DNA from: Gimibacter soli
GTDB lineage: Bacteria; Pseudomonadota; Alphaproteobacteria; Sphingomonadales; Kordiimonadaceae
NCBI RefSeq assembly: GCF_028463845.1
Contig: NZ_CP116805.1
Coordinates: 248,001 to 312,000 of the forward strand
Direction of reading: 5' to 3'
DNA: 64,000 nucleotides
Shown here one piece after another: positions 9,483 through 18,785 of this stretch. Position 1 is the first letter of the stretch. Every line of letters starts with the position of its first letter. The notes under the pieces are model-generated. The model was not told the origin of the DNA, did no database searches, and worked only from the letters and a program-made list of their open reading frames with translations. Both the position numbers and the translations under genes were made by a program.

Positions 9483-10115
9483 GTGGATTCCTTCGAGTGG
9501 AATAAAGTCTTCGCGTCGGTTATTGCCGGTGCGCTTGTCATCATGGTGATCAGCACGGTTTCCGAGTCGATCTTCCATAAAGAACATGCCGAAAAGCCGG
9601 CCTTCACGATTGAAGTTGCCGATGCTGATGCCGGTGCGGATGAAGCTGCGGCCGAAGAAGGCCCGTCGCTTGCCGTGCTGCTGCAAACCGCCGACCCGGC
9701 CAAAGGCGAGCGTCAGTTTGCCAAGTGCAAGGCCTGCCACACCGTCGATCAAGGCGGCAAGAACGGCACCGGCCCGAACCTTTACGGCCTGATCGGCCGT
9801 GCCATCGGCGGCCATGAAGGCTTCAAATATTCGTCGGCTGTTGCAGGCCATGGCGGTGAATGGACCTACGAGCTTCTGGACCACTGGCTTGCCAGCCCGA
9901 AAAACACCATTCCGGGCAACTCGATGTCCTTCGCCGGTATCGGCAAGGCCGACCAGCGCGCCGACCTGATCGCTTTCCTGCGCCAGCATGCTGACGCCCC
10001 GGCTGACCTGCCGGTTGTCGAGGAAGCCCCCGCTGAAGAAGCCCCGGCCACTGAGGAAGCTCCCGCTGAGGAAGCTCCGGCCGAGGAAGCCGCGACGGCA
10101 GCCACCGGCTCCTGA
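9483..10115 (+). CDS. Membrane-anchored class I cytochrome c
   Basis: A 210-residue c-type cytochrome. A single N-terminal anchor ([18 protein letters not shown]) is followed by an acidic linker, then one haem-binding CKACH motif at about residue 83 and a distal methionine in the GNSMSFAGI segment, the pattern of CycM/cytochrome c552 electron carriers between the bc1 complex and terminal oxidase. The GTG at 9483 is preferred: it follows AAAGGAGAAG and puts the membrane helix at the N-terminus. The C-terminal 35 residues are a low-complexity [10 protein letters not shown]-type repeat, an acidic tail not needed for haem binding. Confidence 0.88.
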   Translation: MDSFEWNKVFASVIAGALVIMVISTVSESIFHKEHAEKPAFTIEVADADAGADEAAAEEGPSLAVLLQTADPAKGERQFAKCKACHTVDQGGKNGTGPNLYGLIGRAIGGHEGFKYSSAVAGHGGEWTYELLDHWLASPKNTIPGNSMSFAGIGKADQRADLIAFLRQHADAPADLPVVEEAPAEEAPATEEAPAEEAPAEEAATAATGS

Positions 10116-10143
10116 TCGTTCGGGAAATGTAAATCAAGAGAAG

Positions 10144-10170
10144 CGGCGGGCCCCACGGTCCGCCGTTTTT
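10144..10170 (+). terminator. Rho-independent terminator after the cytochrome c gene
   Basis: A 9-bp stem (CGGCGGGCC / GGTCCGCCG, with one G-T pair) closed by a CCAC loop and followed by five Ts. It lies 28 bp after the cytochrome stop and 18 bp before the GNAT gene, so the two genes are probably separate units. Confidence 0.85.
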
Positions 10171-10187
10171 CGTTTGGGAGATACCCT

Positions 10188-10703
10188 ATGAAGGTGATGG
10201 AGCTGAGCGGCAATCAGGCGCGGGACCGTGCGAAAGAACTGGCCTTCGTGCTGTATGACTGCGTGGCCGGCGGGGCATCCGTCAGCTTCATGGCGCCCTT
10301 TCCGGCAAAAGACGCCTATGCCTTCTGGCTTTCAGTGGCAGAAGGCATAACGCGTGGTGAACGCCACCTTCTGGTCGCCGAAGTCGATGACCAGATCGTC
10401 GGCACCGTGCAGCTGGTGGTGAATACCCCGCCCAACCAGCCACATCGGGCCGACGTTGCCAAAATGCTGGTGCACCGGTCAGCGCGCGGCAAAGGCGTGG
10501 GCGCGGCCCTCCTGCAAAGGGTCGAGGCAACGGCCCTCGCGCTTGGCCGGACCCTTCTGGTGCTGGATACGGTCACAGGCAGCCCGGCGGACCGGCTGTA
10601 TCGCCGGCACGGCTGGCAGGAAGTCGGCGTTATCCCCGATTATGCCCTGCTGCCTGAAGGCGGACTTGTCTCGACCACTGTTTTCTACAAGAAACTTGGC
10701 TGA
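10188..10703 (+). CDS. GNAT family N-acetyltransferase
   Basis: A 171-residue acetyltransferase of the GCN5 fold. The acetyl-CoA binding motif is seen as VHRSARGKGVGAALLQRVE, preceded by the typical strand LVAEVDDQIVGTVQLVV and followed by LVLDTVTGSPADRLYRRHGWQEVG, which is common in the small-molecule (antibiotic-like) acetyltransferases. The substrate is unknown. A GGGAG ribosome site precedes the ATG. It ends 3 bp from the convergent NlpC/P60 gene. Confidence 0.88.
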   Translation: MKVMELSGNQARDRAKELAFVLYDCVAGGASVSFMAPFPAKDAYAFWLSVAEGITRGERHLLVAEVDDQIVGTVQLVVNTPPNQPHRADVAKMLVHRSARGKGVGAALLQRVEATALALGRTLLVLDTVTGSPADRLYRRHGWQEVGVIPDYALLPEGGLVSTTVFYKKLG

Positions 10704-10706
10704 ATT

Positions 10707-11567
10707 TCAGGGGCGACGATAGCCGAGGAAGGCGGGGTTCTTGCCCTCGGCGGTCAGCCAGTCGGCGACTTCCGACACCCGGTTGATCGTGACCGCCATA
10801 TGGGTGGCGTTTGCGTGGATCATCCGGGTTTCATCCACCATCACCCCCACATGGCCGGGGAAGAAGGCGAGATCACCGCGTGAGGGCGCCTCCCCGTCGG
10901 CGAGCGGGGTGCCGATGCTTTCGCGCTGCAGGTCGCTGTCGCGGTGAACGCGCTTGCCCACCGCCGCCATGGCGAGCTGCACAAGCCCGCTGCAATCAAG
11001 CCCCATGAAGGTGCGCCCCCCCCACAGATAGGGCGTGCCGATGAAGCGCTCGGCAATCGTGGTAAAATCGAGCGCCGGCACCGCACAGAGCGACGCCACA
11101 TGGCCCGAGAAGATCCAGCCCCCGTGGCTGAGCGGCAGGAAACGCTGGCGCGGTACATCGTCCGCGAGCGACACAAGCGCCCCCATCGGCAGCGGCATCA
11201 CGGGTTCGGCCTTCAGGTCCGGGTCGCTGTAAAGATGGGTGATACCGGCGGTGACGCGGTGCGAAGCCACCAGCCCGCCGATGCGTTCAAAGCCGCTCGC
11301 CTGCGCCCAGCCGACATAGGCATCCATCAGATTGACGACCTTCACCCAGCCGCCGGCCTGATCGAGGATCGCGACCGGCTCGCCGTAAAGGATTTCGCTC
11401 ACCGCGCGGGCGCCGTCATCGGGCGTTGCCTTCAGGGCTGCCCAAGGCAGGCGGCAATGGGCATCGACACTGACAGCCGGATCGAGCCGGTTGTCGGTTT
11501 TCACCCGCTCCTTGGGATCAAGGAGCGGCGGGAAACGGTCGATTGTCCAGAGGTCGGCACGGTTCAT
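10707..11567 (-). CDS. NlpC/P60 family peptidoglycan endopeptidase with SH3-like domains
   Basis: A 286-residue cell-wall hydrolase. The C-terminal NlpC/P60 domain (about 160-286) has the catalytic cysteine in GLDCSGLVQLAM, the histidine in PGHVGVMVDETRMIHAN and the RGDLAFF strand. The N-terminal half contains bacterial SH3-like segments (EILYGEPVAILDQAGGWVKV; a second around HRVTAGITHLYSDPD). No signal peptide is visible at the start used, as is usual for this YkfC-like alphaproteobacterial form, which is thought to act on recycled muropeptides. It overlaps the MarR gene upstream by 4 bp (ATGA). Confidence 0.88.
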   Translation of the reverse strand: MNRADLWTIDRFPPLLDPKERVKTDNRLDPAVSVDAHCRLPWAALKATPDDGARAVSEILYGEPVAILDQAGGWVKVVNLMDAYVGWAQASGFERIGGLVASHRVTAGITHLYSDPDLKAEPVMPLPMGALVSLADDVPRQRFLPLSHGGWIFSGHVASLCAVPALDFTTIAERFIGTPYLWGGRTFMGLDCSGLVQLAMAAVGKRVHRDSDLQRESIGTPLADGEAPSRGDLAFFPGHVGVMVDETRMIHANATHMAVTINRVSEVADWLTAEGKNPAFLGYRRP

Positions 11568-11956
11568 TGGTCGGACTTGCCCTCCGACACTGCTGCTTCT
11601 GCGGCGTCTTGCTCGTCCAGTTCACGCTCGGCCTGCACCAGCCGGTCCGAAAGCTCGCTCAGGAACACCGCGCCCTTCACCGTGCGCTGCACCAGCACGC
11701 TACGCTTGTCGGCGTCATCGCGCTTGCGCTTGGCGAGGCCAAGGCGGGACAGTGTATCGAGCGCGCGGGTGATCACCGGCTTCGTCACATTATGTTCTGC
11801 GGCAAGACCCCGCACCGTATGGGGCGGCTCGGTCATATAGACACTGAGAAGGACAGACATCTGACGCATCGTCAGGTCCGGCTTGCGGTCGCGCACATCG
11901 GCGAGCATCGCCTCGCGCCACAACCGCAGCATCTTCGGGTTCGTTTTTTCGCTCAT
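11564..11956 (-). CDS. MarR family winged-helix regulator
   Basis: A 130-residue winged-helix protein. The HTH is seen in PPHTVRGLAAEHNVTKPVITRALDTLSRLGL and the wing in AKRKRDDADKRSVLVQRT, the standard MarR pattern. The ATG at 11956 is chosen because family homology begins just after it; a start further upstream would add unrelated sequence. Its end overlaps the start of the NlpC/P60 gene, so they are cotranscribed. Ligand and target are unknown. Confidence 0.85.
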   Translation of the reverse strand: MSEKTNPKMLRLWREAMLADVRDRKPDLTMRQMSVLLSVYMTEPPHTVRGLAAEHNVTKPVITRALDTLSRLGLAKRKRDDADKRSVLVQRTVKGAVFLSELSDRLVQAERELDEQDAAEAAVSEGKSDQ

Positions 11957-12074
11957 CGCCCAACCCCCATGACCGGAGGCCGGATGATCAGCACGCCCCC
12001 GAAACAATCATGGTCGGAGGGTCGCCGATTCGGGCCGCCGGGTCAAGGCGGGCACCATCACTTTTGGTTGGATT

Positions 12075-13481
12075 TCAGGCGCCGAAGCGATCCTCAAGGT
12101 AGCGGAGCATGGCACGGATGACCTGCGCCTCCCCGCCCTTGGGCCGGCCGGGGCGCGGCTTGGCGTTCCAGGCATAGATATCGAAATGCAGCCAGGGGAG
12201 CCCCTCGCCCACGAACCGCTGCAGGAAAAGAGCTGCGGTGATCGATCCCGCAAAGCCGCTTTCGGACGAATTGCAAAGGTCGGCAATGGGGCTGTCCAGA
12301 TCGTCGCGGTAGCCGGTATGCAGCGGCATCCGCCACATGGGGTCGCGCACGTCGCCCGATGCTTTCTCAAGCGCTTTCCAGACACCCTCATCGTTTGCAT
12401 AAGCCGGTGGCAGCTCCGGCCCGAGCGCCACGCGCGCCGCGCCGGTGAGGGTCGCAAAATCGATCAGGATATCCGGCGTTTCCTCGCTTGCAGCCGTCAG
12501 TGCGTCCGACAGGACCAGCCGGCCTTCGGCGTCCGTGTTGCCGATCTCGACCGAAAGCCCCTTGCGGGTCGGGAACACATCGCCGGGGCGGAAAGACGAA
12601 CCAGACACCGAGTTTTCAACCGCCGGGACAAGCACCCGCAGGCACACCGGCAGGTTACGGCTCATGATCAGGCGGGCAAGGCCCAGCGCATGGGCAGCCC
12701 CGCCCATATCCTTCTTCATCAGCCGCATGCCGGAGGCGGTCTTGAGGTCCAGCCCGCCGGTATCGAAACACACGCCCTTGCCGACAAGCGTCACTTTCGG
12801 CGCGTCCTCGTCGCCCCATGTCATGTCGATCAGGCGGGGGGCACGCCCCGCTTCCGCTGCGCGGCCGACCGCATGGATCATCGGGTAATTTTCGTCGAGC
12901 AGCTCCTCGCCAACGAGGGTGGAAATCGCGGCGCCGAATTCCTCAGCCAGTTCCTCGGCGGCGTCCTGCAGCGCGTCCGGCCCCATGTCTTCAGCCGGTG
13001 TGTTGACAAGATCGCGCACCAGCGTCACCGCCTCGGCTTCTTGCCACACCGGCACGGGGTCGGCACCGTCCGGCAGCATCAGCACCACGGGTGTCTTGCC
13101 GTTTGCTGCCTTGTAGCGGTCGAACCCATATTGGGCGAGGCACCAGCCAAGGGCTGCCGTTTCGGCGAAGGTGCGGCCCGCAGTTGCCAGCTTGTAGGTA
13201 CCCGCAGGCACTGCCGCCGGGACAGCTGCGATCACGAAGGGATCAAGCGCCTTGGCGTCACGGGCGCCAAGCCCCACGAGCACCGCCTTCACACTGCCCT
13301 TCGGGCCGGGCACGAGGCAGACGCTGTCTTCCCCCGCCTTGAAACCGACCGTCGCCGCCCATTCGCGCGCGCCTACCGGCAGGCGTTTCCCGTTCGCGAG
13401 ATCGGCGGGCGACACCAGATAGATCGGCGTGGCGTCCAGCGTCTTGTCAAACGGGGCGAGGCATTCGATGGGGGCGGGCAT
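12075..13481 (-). CDS. Leucyl aminopeptidase family (M17) metallopeptidase
   Basis: A 468-residue M17 peptidase that removes N-terminal residues from peptides in the cytoplasm using two metal ions. The catalytic core is intact: GKGVCFDTGGLDLKTASGMRLMKKDMGG (first lysine, aspartates) and the family signature NTDAEGRLVLSDAL. The N-terminal domain is shorter and different from E. coli PepA, as in the PepB-like alphaproteobacterial group, so I give no symbol. It is followed downstream by the MarR/NlpC pair on the same strand but across a 118-bp gap. Confidence 0.92.
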   Translation of the reverse strand: MPAPIECLAPFDKTLDATPIYLVSPADLANGKRLPVGAREWAATVGFKAGEDSVCLVPGPKGSVKAVLVGLGARDAKALDPFVIAAVPAAVPAGTYKLATAGRTFAETAALGWCLAQYGFDRYKAANGKTPVVLMLPDGADPVPVWQEAEAVTLVRDLVNTPAEDMGPDALQDAAEELAEEFGAAISTLVGEELLDENYPMIHAVGRAAEAGRAPRLIDMTWGDEDAPKVTLVGKGVCFDTGGLDLKTASGMRLMKKDMGGAAHALGLARLIMSRNLPVCLRVLVPAVENSVSGSSFRPGDVFPTRKGLSVEIGNTDAEGRLVLSDALTAASEETPDILIDFATLTGAARVALGPELPPAYANDEGVWKALEKASGDVRDPMWRMPLHTGYRDDLDSPIADLCNSSESGFAGSITAALFLQRFVGEGLPWLHFDIYAWNAKPRPGRPKGGEAQVIRAMLRYLEDRFGA

Positions 13482-13517
13482 GGGATATCCTTTCCGCTGG
13501 ATGACCGGGCGGGGATC

Positions 13518-13838
13518 TTAAACTTCAGGCGCGATGGTGACGGTGAGGCCTTCCATGTCGCCCGAGACCTCGATCTGGCACGACAGGCGGCTTTTGCCCG
13601 GCTGGAAGCATTCGCTGTCTTCGATCAGCATGGCTTCATCATCTGCCTGGGTCGGGAGCTTTTCATACCAGCCGTCTTCCACATAAACGTGGCAGGTGCA
13701 GCAGGAACAGCAGCCGCCGCAGATGGCTTGCAGATCGTCGAAATCGTTGGCGCGGATATTTTCCATCAGGCTCATGCCTTCGTCGGCATCGATGGTGCGC
13801 GTCTGACCTGCGAGATTGGTGACCGAAATCTTGACCAT
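13518..13838 (-). CDS. 2Fe-2S ferredoxin, adrenodoxin type
   Basis: A 106-residue plant/vertebrate-type [2Fe-2S] ferredoxin. The cluster ligands are in CGGCCSCCTCHVYV with the fourth cysteine in SRLSCQIEV. This spacing fits the adrenodoxin/putidaredoxin group that feeds cytochrome P450s, Rieske oxygenases or Fe-S assembly. Unusually, the loop has additional cysteines (a CCSCC run) where most relatives have serine or alanine. No oxygenase or reductase lies next to it, so the partner is unknown. Confidence 0.9.
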   Translation of the reverse strand: MVKISVTNLAGQTRTIDADEGMSLMENIRANDFDDLQAICGGCCSCCTCHVYVEDGWYEKLPTQADDEAMLIEDSECFQPGKSRLSCQIEVSGDMEGLTVTIAPEV

Positions 13839-13934
13839 TGCTGGCTCCTGTAACGTAACTGAAATCGGGCGCCAGTGGAGCCCATGACCGACCCAAAATC
13901 AAGGGGGCTTTCGGCTAAGGGCCGACGCTGAGGC

Positions 13935-15560
13935 TCAGTCGCCCGCTTCCGGCGGCCAGCGGCGAAGATGATCCAGAACGAAGTCGAGCGTTTCGGGTTT
14001 GCGGAAACTGTCGTGGCCCGAGCGGACAACCAGTTCGTCCGCACCTGCTACATGTGCGCTTTCATAGGACACCACCCCGTCCGTAGCCGTGCAGTCCGGA
14101 TCGACCACACAGTCAGCCCCCTTCTTGACACCGATCACGGAAACTACCGTCGCGCCTTCGGGCAATGGCAATTCCGACAGCTTCTGCACCATCGGATGAC
14201 GGGGACTGAGCGCCCCCACGCTGCTGGAGCCCCGCCGCGCGATATAGGGTGCCATGTCGGGGGTCACCTGCGCTTCAAATTCGGATTCTCCCGCAAAAAT
14301 CTGCCGAAACTCGCTCGGGATGGAAATCAGCGCCGAGCCGATCCGGCCGATAACACCATCCGCAATCGCGCTGCCCCGGTGCGGCGTATTGATGAAGCCG
14401 ACAAAGCCGATGCCGGGCTCGCGCCGGGGCATCATGATTTCCTTCCATGTCTGCAGATGTGCCGGGTCCACCGCCAGTTCTTCGGGCGGTACTGTGAAGG
14501 TGATGTCCCAAAGCGCGCTGCCGGCATCTGTGGAAAGGATGCGGGCGATGATCCCGCCCATGCTGTGGCCGATCACCGCCATATGGCGCCGTGGCATGTC
14601 GGCCCCTGCCGGATCATTCCGGTCCAGAAGCTCATTCAGCGCCCGACGCAGGCGTGAGGCAGTGTAGAAAGACGGCACTCCGGTCGGATAGAAAGCATGC
14701 CACACCTGATAGCGGGCATGCAGGTCCGAATCCGACAGGATGCCGAGCGTCAGATCCCGCCAGATGAGCGGGCTCGATTTCAGCCCGTGGATCAGGAGTA
14801 CGGGGATACGGCCCGGGTCATAGGGCTCGATCAGGTAAATGCCATCCGGGTGCCCGGTCATGCCGGCAGGGTTCGCCAGCCCCTTGCGGATTTCACGGTC
14901 GATCTGTTGCCGCGAGGCCGCAACCAGTTCCAGAAGCTGGAGATAGGCCTGCCCGCTGGCATCCGCATAGCCACGCCGGTGCAGCGCAGGTTCGGTTTCC
15001 TCGTAAAGCCGAATCAGGAGGCCACCATCCGCATCGAGCGTTGGATCGGCCACCATGGCCACAGCATCATACATGCCTTCAGGCGGATAATTGGGGAAGT
15101 GTTCGTCGCTATTATCGCGCTGGCGCACCAGCGGCATGCCAAGGCCCGGCAACACACCGATAGCCGGGGTGCCATCGACCCCATAATCTTCGGCCAAGAG
15201 ATACGTGGCGTCCGCCTGCGTCTCGGTCACGATGCGGATATTGGGGGCGATCTGAAGCTCGGGCCGGAACCGGCGTTTGCCGCGCTCATAGGCGAGCCGC
15301 GCGAGATAGCGAAGGCTTTCCGCTTGCGCTTCGCCCCCGCACCAGAGGCGCAGGGCGTGCCCTACTGATTCCGATGGCGCCGCACTTGCGGCTTTTTCGC
15401 ACGCTGCGGCTTCTTGGCTGTCTGGAATGGCAACTGCCGTTTCCACCACCATCAGCCGCGGCTTCGGCTCTGGCCTGTGCTGCAGCGTCAGCGGCCCGCA
15501 ACCGGCAAGCAGCGAAACAGCCGCTGTCAGCAAGGCACGACGGGAAAGCGCGAATATCAT
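13935..15560 (-). CDS. Alpha/beta-hydrolase lipoprotein
   Basis: A 541-residue protein starting with a lipoprotein signal: a basic start ([11 protein letters not shown]), hydrophobic stretch and lipobox SLLAGC, so it should be anchored in the periplasm by a lipid. The hydrolase half contains the nucleophile elbow [14 protein letters not shown], preceded by the oxyanion strand [17 protein letters not shown]; a late histidine lies in [16 protein letters not shown]. This is the layout of lipase/esterase-like PGAP1-related proteins. I choose the start at 15560 because only this gives the lipobox at the correct distance. Substrate unknown. Confidence 0.8.
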   Translation of the reverse strand: MIFALSRRALLTAAVSLLAGCGPLTLQHRPEPKPRLMVVETAVAIPDSQEAAACEKAASAAPSESVGHALRLWCGGEAQAESLRYLARLAYERGKRRFRPELQIAPNIRIVTETQADATYLLAEDYGVDGTPAIGVLPGLGMPLVRQRDNSDEHFPNYPPEGMYDAVAMVADPTLDADGGLLIRLYEETEPALHRRGYADASGQAYLQLLELVAASRQQIDREIRKGLANPAGMTGHPDGIYLIEPYDPGRIPVLLIHGLKSSPLIWRDLTLGILSDSDLHARYQVWHAFYPTGVPSFYTASRLRRALNELLDRNDPAGADMPRRHMAVIGHSMGGIIARILSTDAGSALWDITFTVPPEELAVDPAHLQTWKEIMMPRREPGIGFVGFINTPHRGSAIADGVIGRIGSALISIPSEFRQIFAGESEFEAQVTPDMAPYIARRGSSSVGALSPRHPMVQKLSELPLPEGATVVSVIGVKKGADCVVDPDCTATDGVVSYESAHVAGADELVVRSGHDSFRKPETLDFVLDHLRRWPPEAGD

Positions 15561-15684
15561 ACGGCAACTCCGGCACGGCAGGGGAAAGCGACAGTCAAGC
15601 GCCTGAACAGACACCGTCATCCTGCCACAGAGCCCGTGCCCGCAACAGGTGCTTGGCGGTGCGCCTCTCAATTAATCTTGTTTT

Positions 15685-15712
15685 TCGATTACTAAATCGA
15701 AATCTATCGATT
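15685..15712. promoter_or_regulatory. Alternating TCGATT half-sites upstream of ahpC
   Basis: Three half-sites alternate in direction at about one helical turn: TCGATT at 15685, AATCGA at 15695 and TCGATT at 15707, with a weak fourth (GGATCA) after it. OxyR-family regulators bind four half-sites with this kind of spacing, and the gene downstream is a peroxide-induced peroxiredoxin. The assignment to an OxyR-like activator is inference; the repeat itself is plain in the sequence. Confidence 0.5.
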
Positions 15713-15790
15713 GGATCAATTTCAGCGCCACGGGTATCTAGGGGGTGCAGCCGGAAACGGCGACCCATTTTTCAAACAGGAGACATTCCC

Positions 15791-16354
15791 GTGAGCTTGA
15801 TCAACAAATCGATCCCGACCTTCAAAGCCGAAGCCTTCCATGACGGCGAATTCCGCACCATCACCGATGCCGACGTGAAAGGCAAATGGGCGATCTTCAT
15901 CTTCTACCCGGCCGACTTCACCTTCGTCTGCCCGACCGAACTTGAAGACATGGCCCATCACTATGAAGAGCTCCAGAAGCTCGGCGTTGAAGTTTACTCG
16001 GTCTCGACTGACACCCACTTCAGCCACAAGGCCTGGCACGATAGCTCGGATGCCATCGGCAAGATCAAGTTCCCGATGCTCGGCGACCCGACCGGTACCA
16101 TCACCCGCGGTTTCGACGTGATGATCGAAGAAGACGGCCTTGCCCTGCGCGGCACCTTCCTCGCCAACCCCGAAGGCATCATCAAGGTTGCCGAAATCCA
16201 CGACCTCGGCATCGGTCGCTCGGCCAAGGACATGGTCCGCAAGGTCAAGGCTGCCCAGTATGTCGCGACCCACGATGGTGAGGTCTGCCCGGCTGCCTGG
16301 GAAGAAGGCCAGAAGACCCTGACGCCGAGCCTCGACCTCGTCGGCAAGATCTAA
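15791..16354 (+). CDS. ahpC: Alkyl hydroperoxide reductase, peroxiredoxin subunit AhpC
   Basis: A typical 2-Cys peroxiredoxin of exactly 187 residues, the length of E. coli AhpC. The peroxidatic cysteine is in [14 protein letters not shown] and the resolving cysteine in [13 protein letters not shown]. It reduces hydrogen peroxide and organic peroxides and is re-reduced by AhpF. I start at the GTG at 15791 (AGGAG upstream, homology from [10 protein letters not shown]); the open frame upstream is not conserved sequence. The gene is followed by a strong hairpin and then ahpF. Confidence 0.97.
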   Translation: MSLINKSIPTFKAEAFHDGEFRTITDADVKGKWAIFIFYPADFTFVCPTELEDMAHHYEELQKLGVEVYSVSTDTHFSHKAWHDSSDAIGKIKFPMLGDPTGTITRGFDVMIEEDGLALRGTFLANPEGIIKVAEIHDLGIGRSAKDMVRKVKAAQYVATHDGEVCPAAWEEGQKTLTPSLDLVGKI

Positions 16355-16380
16355 GTAACACGCGTTTCCTCCCTGAGCAC

Positions 16381-16419
16381 TGGCGGCACACCTTTCAATC
16401 CCCTCGGGGTGTGCCGCCA
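16381..16419 (+). terminator. Hairpin between ahpC and ahpF (partial terminator)
   Basis: A 12-bp perfect stem (TGGCGGCACACC / GGTGTGCCGCCA) with a 15-nt loop followed by TTTCTTT. It lies between ahpC and ahpF. Partial termination or mRNA protection here would give more AhpC than AhpF, which is the known ratio in cells. That functional reading is inference. Confidence 0.7.
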
Positions 16420-16454
16420 TTTCTTTGCCCAACGCCCAAACACGGAGCCCCATC

Positions 16455-18035
16455 ATGTTCAACAAGGAAACCCTCGACGCCCTCAAAGGCTATCTGGCCT
16501 CCATGCAGCATGACATCACCTTCGTGCTGCAGACGGGTGAGCACGCCAAGCGTGCCGAACTGAAAGAATTTCTGGAGGCCGTAGCCTCCACCTCCCCGCG
16601 CGTGGCCCTCACCGAGCGCGACACCGGAGGCCTGCTCGCTAGCCCCGTCAGCTTCCTTCTGGAACGCGACGGCGTGGACAGCGGCGTGCGCTTCTCCGGC
16701 ATCCCGGCAGGCCACGAGTTCAATTCGCTGATCCTTGCAGTGCTGCATCTCTCCGGCACGCCGATCAAGCTGGATGACACGATCCGCGGCCTGATCGAAG
16801 GCGTGGCCGAAACTTTGGACTTCAAGGTTTTCGTCAGCCTGTCGTGCCACAATTGCCCGGACGTGGTTCAAAGCCTCAACCAGTTTGCGGCCCTCAACCC
16901 CGAGATCCGCAGCGAGATGATCGATGGCGGCGTCTTCCCGGAACTTGTGGCTGAGCACAATATCCAGGGCGTGCCGACGGTGATCCTGAACGGCAAGCCG
17001 TTCGCCACCGGCAAGATCGATACGTCGGTCATCATCGCCAAGCTTCTGGAAGCCTATCCGCACCTGAAAGACGGTGCCGCGAAGAAAGCCGAACCCCTGC
17101 CCCTGCAGGACGTGACAGTGATCGGCGGCGGCCCGGCCGGTGTGAGTGCCGCCATCTATGCCGCCCGCAAGGGCCTGAAGGTGACGATGATTGCCGAACG
17201 CTTCGGCGGTCAGGTCAAGGATACGATGGGAATCGAGAACCTCATTTCCGTGCCCAAAACCACCGGCCCCGAGCTTTCGAACAACCTGATGGCGCACCTC
17301 AAGGACTATGAAGTGACGCTGAAGGAGCATGTCCGCGTCGAGACGGTTGAAAAAGGCCCGATCAAACGTCTGACACTGACCTCCGGTGAAGTGATTGCCA
17401 CCCGCAGCCTGATCGTCGCGACCGGCGCCCAGTGGCGCCAGCTGGGCGTGCCCGGCGAGCGCGAGAATATCGGCCAGGGCGTGGCTTACTGCCCGCACTG
17501 CGACGGCCCCTTCTTCAAAGGACGCGACGTGGCGGTGATCGGCGGTGGCAACTCGGGCATCGAGGCAGCCCTTGATCTCGCCGGGATCGTGAAATCCGTC
17601 ACCGTGTTCGAGTTCCTGCCCGAACTGAAGGCCGACAAGGTTCTCGTCGATCAGGCCCTGAAGCGCAGCAACATCACGATCGTGAAGAATGCCGCGACGA
17701 AGGAAGTGACCGCCGCCGACGCCAAGGTGAACGGCCTTGTCTACGAAGACCGCGCGACGGGCGAACAGAAGCGCTGGGACGGCGCCGGCATCTTCGTGCA
17801 GATCGGCCTTGTTCCGAACAGCAAGTTCATGGAAGGCATCGTTGACATGACCCGCTACGGCGAGATCAGGATCAACGAGAAGGGCGAAACCTCGGAGCCC
17901 GGCATCTATGCCTGCGGCGACGTGACGACCGTGCCCTACAAGCAGATCGTGGTTGCCATGGGCGAAGGCGCCAAGGCATCGCTCGCCGCCTTCGAATATC
18001 TGATGCTCAACGAGGCCGAAAGCCTCGCCGCCTGA
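16455..18035 (+). CDS. ahpF: Alkyl hydroperoxide reductase subunit F (AhpF)
   Basis: A 526-residue flavoprotein disulfide reductase that passes electrons from NAD(P)H to AhpC. The N-terminal domain (1-195) is the tandem thioredoxin-like module with its CxxC in [11 protein letters not shown]. The FAD-binding motif is [19 protein letters not shown], the second redox pair CPHC lies in [13 protein letters not shown], and the NADH motif is [17 protein letters not shown]. The ATG at 16455 begins the conserved [11 protein letters not shown]. Length and motif order match the family. Confidence 0.97.
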   Translation: MFNKETLDALKGYLASMQHDITFVLQTGEHAKRAELKEFLEAVASTSPRVALTERDTGGLLASPVSFLLERDGVDSGVRFSGIPAGHEFNSLILAVLHLSGTPIKLDDTIRGLIEGVAETLDFKVFVSLSCHNCPDVVQSLNQFAALNPEIRSEMIDGGVFPELVAEHNIQGVPTVILNGKPFATGKIDTSVIIAKLLEAYPHLKDGAAKKAEPLPLQDVTVIGGGPAGVSAAIYAARKGLKVTMIAERFGGQVKDTMGIENLISVPKTTGPELSNNLMAHLKDYEVTLKEHVRVETVEKGPIKRLTLTSGEVIATRSLIVATGAQWRQLGVPGERENIGQGVAYCPHCDGPFFKGRDVAVIGGGNSGIEAALDLAGIVKSVTVFEFLPELKADKVLVDQALKRSNITIVKNAATKEVTAADAKVNGLVYEDRATGEQKRWDGAGIFVQIGLVPNSKFMEGIVDMTRYGEIRINEKGETSEPGIYACGDVTTVPYKQIVVAMGEGAKASLAAFEYLMLNEAESLAA

Positions 18036-18058
18036 CCGGCACAGACCAGAAAAACCAG

Positions 18059-18092
18059 AAGCCCCCGTGCCCCCGTGGTCCGGGGGCTTTTC
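18059..18092 (+). terminator. Rho-independent terminator after ahpF
   Basis: A 9-bp stem (AAGCCCCCG / CGGGGGCTT) with a 13-nt loop followed by TTCTTTTG, 23 bp after the ahpF stop. It separates the ahpCF unit from the PadR promoter. Confidence 0.85.
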
Positions 18093-18132
18093 TTTTGTCC
18101 TGAACGCACCCCGGCAACATCATCGGTGGCTC

Positions 18133-18161
18133 TTGACAAAAACATATTAAGATATATCTTA
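18133..18161 (+). promoter_or_regulatory. Promoter and palindromic operator of the PadR gene
   Basis: A consensus -35 box TTGACA (18133-18138) is followed 16-17 bp later by a -10-like TATCTT/ATCTTA. The -10 lies inside a perfect 14-bp palindrome, TAAGATATATCTTA (18148-18161). A repressor bound there would block the promoter. AT-rich palindromes of this type overlapping their own promoter are known for PadR regulators of the YqjI group, so autoregulation is likely. Confidence 0.75.
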
Positions 18162-18192
18162 GTCACATCTGAAACACTCAAAGAGAAAAACA

Positions 18193-18774
18193 ATGAGACA
18201 CAGACAGCACAGATTCGCCCATGGCCCGAACCGTCACGACGAAGCGAGGGACGACGATCTTTTCCATGAAGGTCATGAACACCGGCACCGCCATGGTCCC
18301 GGCTACGGTCGGCGCCGCATCCTGGATTCCGCCGAGCTGCGGCTTGTCCTCCTCAAGCTGATCGCCGAGGAACCCTGTCATGGTTACGACCTGATCCAGG
18401 CGGTGGGGACGCTGACCTCCAGCGCCTATGCACCGAGCCCCGGTGTGGTTTACCCCGCGCTTTCGATGCTGGAAGACACCGGGCTGATCGATCCCGTCCA
18501 GTCCGAAGGGGCGAAGAAGGCGTTTGCCATCACCAATGCGGGCGAGACGGAACTCGCCGAGAAAGCGGACATGGCGGAAGCCATCTTCCAGAAGCTTTCG
18601 TCGCTGACCCCGGCTGAGGAAATGCCCGACGCCGCCCCCGTGAAGCGCGCCATGAACAACCTGCGTTTTGCGCTGCGCACTGCGCTGCACCGGACGGGTG
18701 CCCGCAAGGATCTGGCCCACGATATCGCCACCATCCTTGATACGGCGGCCCAGCAGATCGAGCGGCTGGAATAA
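18193..18774 (+). CDS. PadR family regulator with His-rich metal-sensing tail (YqjI-like)
   Basis: A 193-residue PadR winged-helix regulator. The HTH domain starts near residue 40 (RRRILDSAELRLVLLKLI) and includes PCHGYDLIQAV and SPGVVYPALSMLEDTGLI; a C-terminal helical region gives the dimer. The first 35 residues contain nine histidines, several as HxH (HEGHEHRHRHG), a probable metal-binding tail like that of E. coli YqjI, which senses nickel/iron balance. The gene is preceded by a palindrome over its own -10 box and followed 11 bp later by a DUF2218 gene. Confidence 0.88.
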   Translation: MRHRQHRFAHGPNRHDEARDDDLFHEGHEHRHRHGPGYGRRRILDSAELRLVLLKLIAEEPCHGYDLIQAVGTLTSSAYAPSPGVVYPALSMLEDTGLIDPVQSEGAKKAFAITNAGETELAEKADMAEAIFQKLSSLTPAEEMPDAAPVKRAMNNLRFALRTALHRTGARKDLAHDIATILDTAAQQIERLE

Positions 18775-18785
18775 GGAGAAAGGCC

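Noticed and set aside
10009-10112. Repetitive GAAGCCCC/GAGGAAGC DNA as an independent repeat element
   Set aside because: It codes in frame for the acidic [10 protein letters not shown]-type tail of the cytochrome, so it is a low-complexity protein segment.
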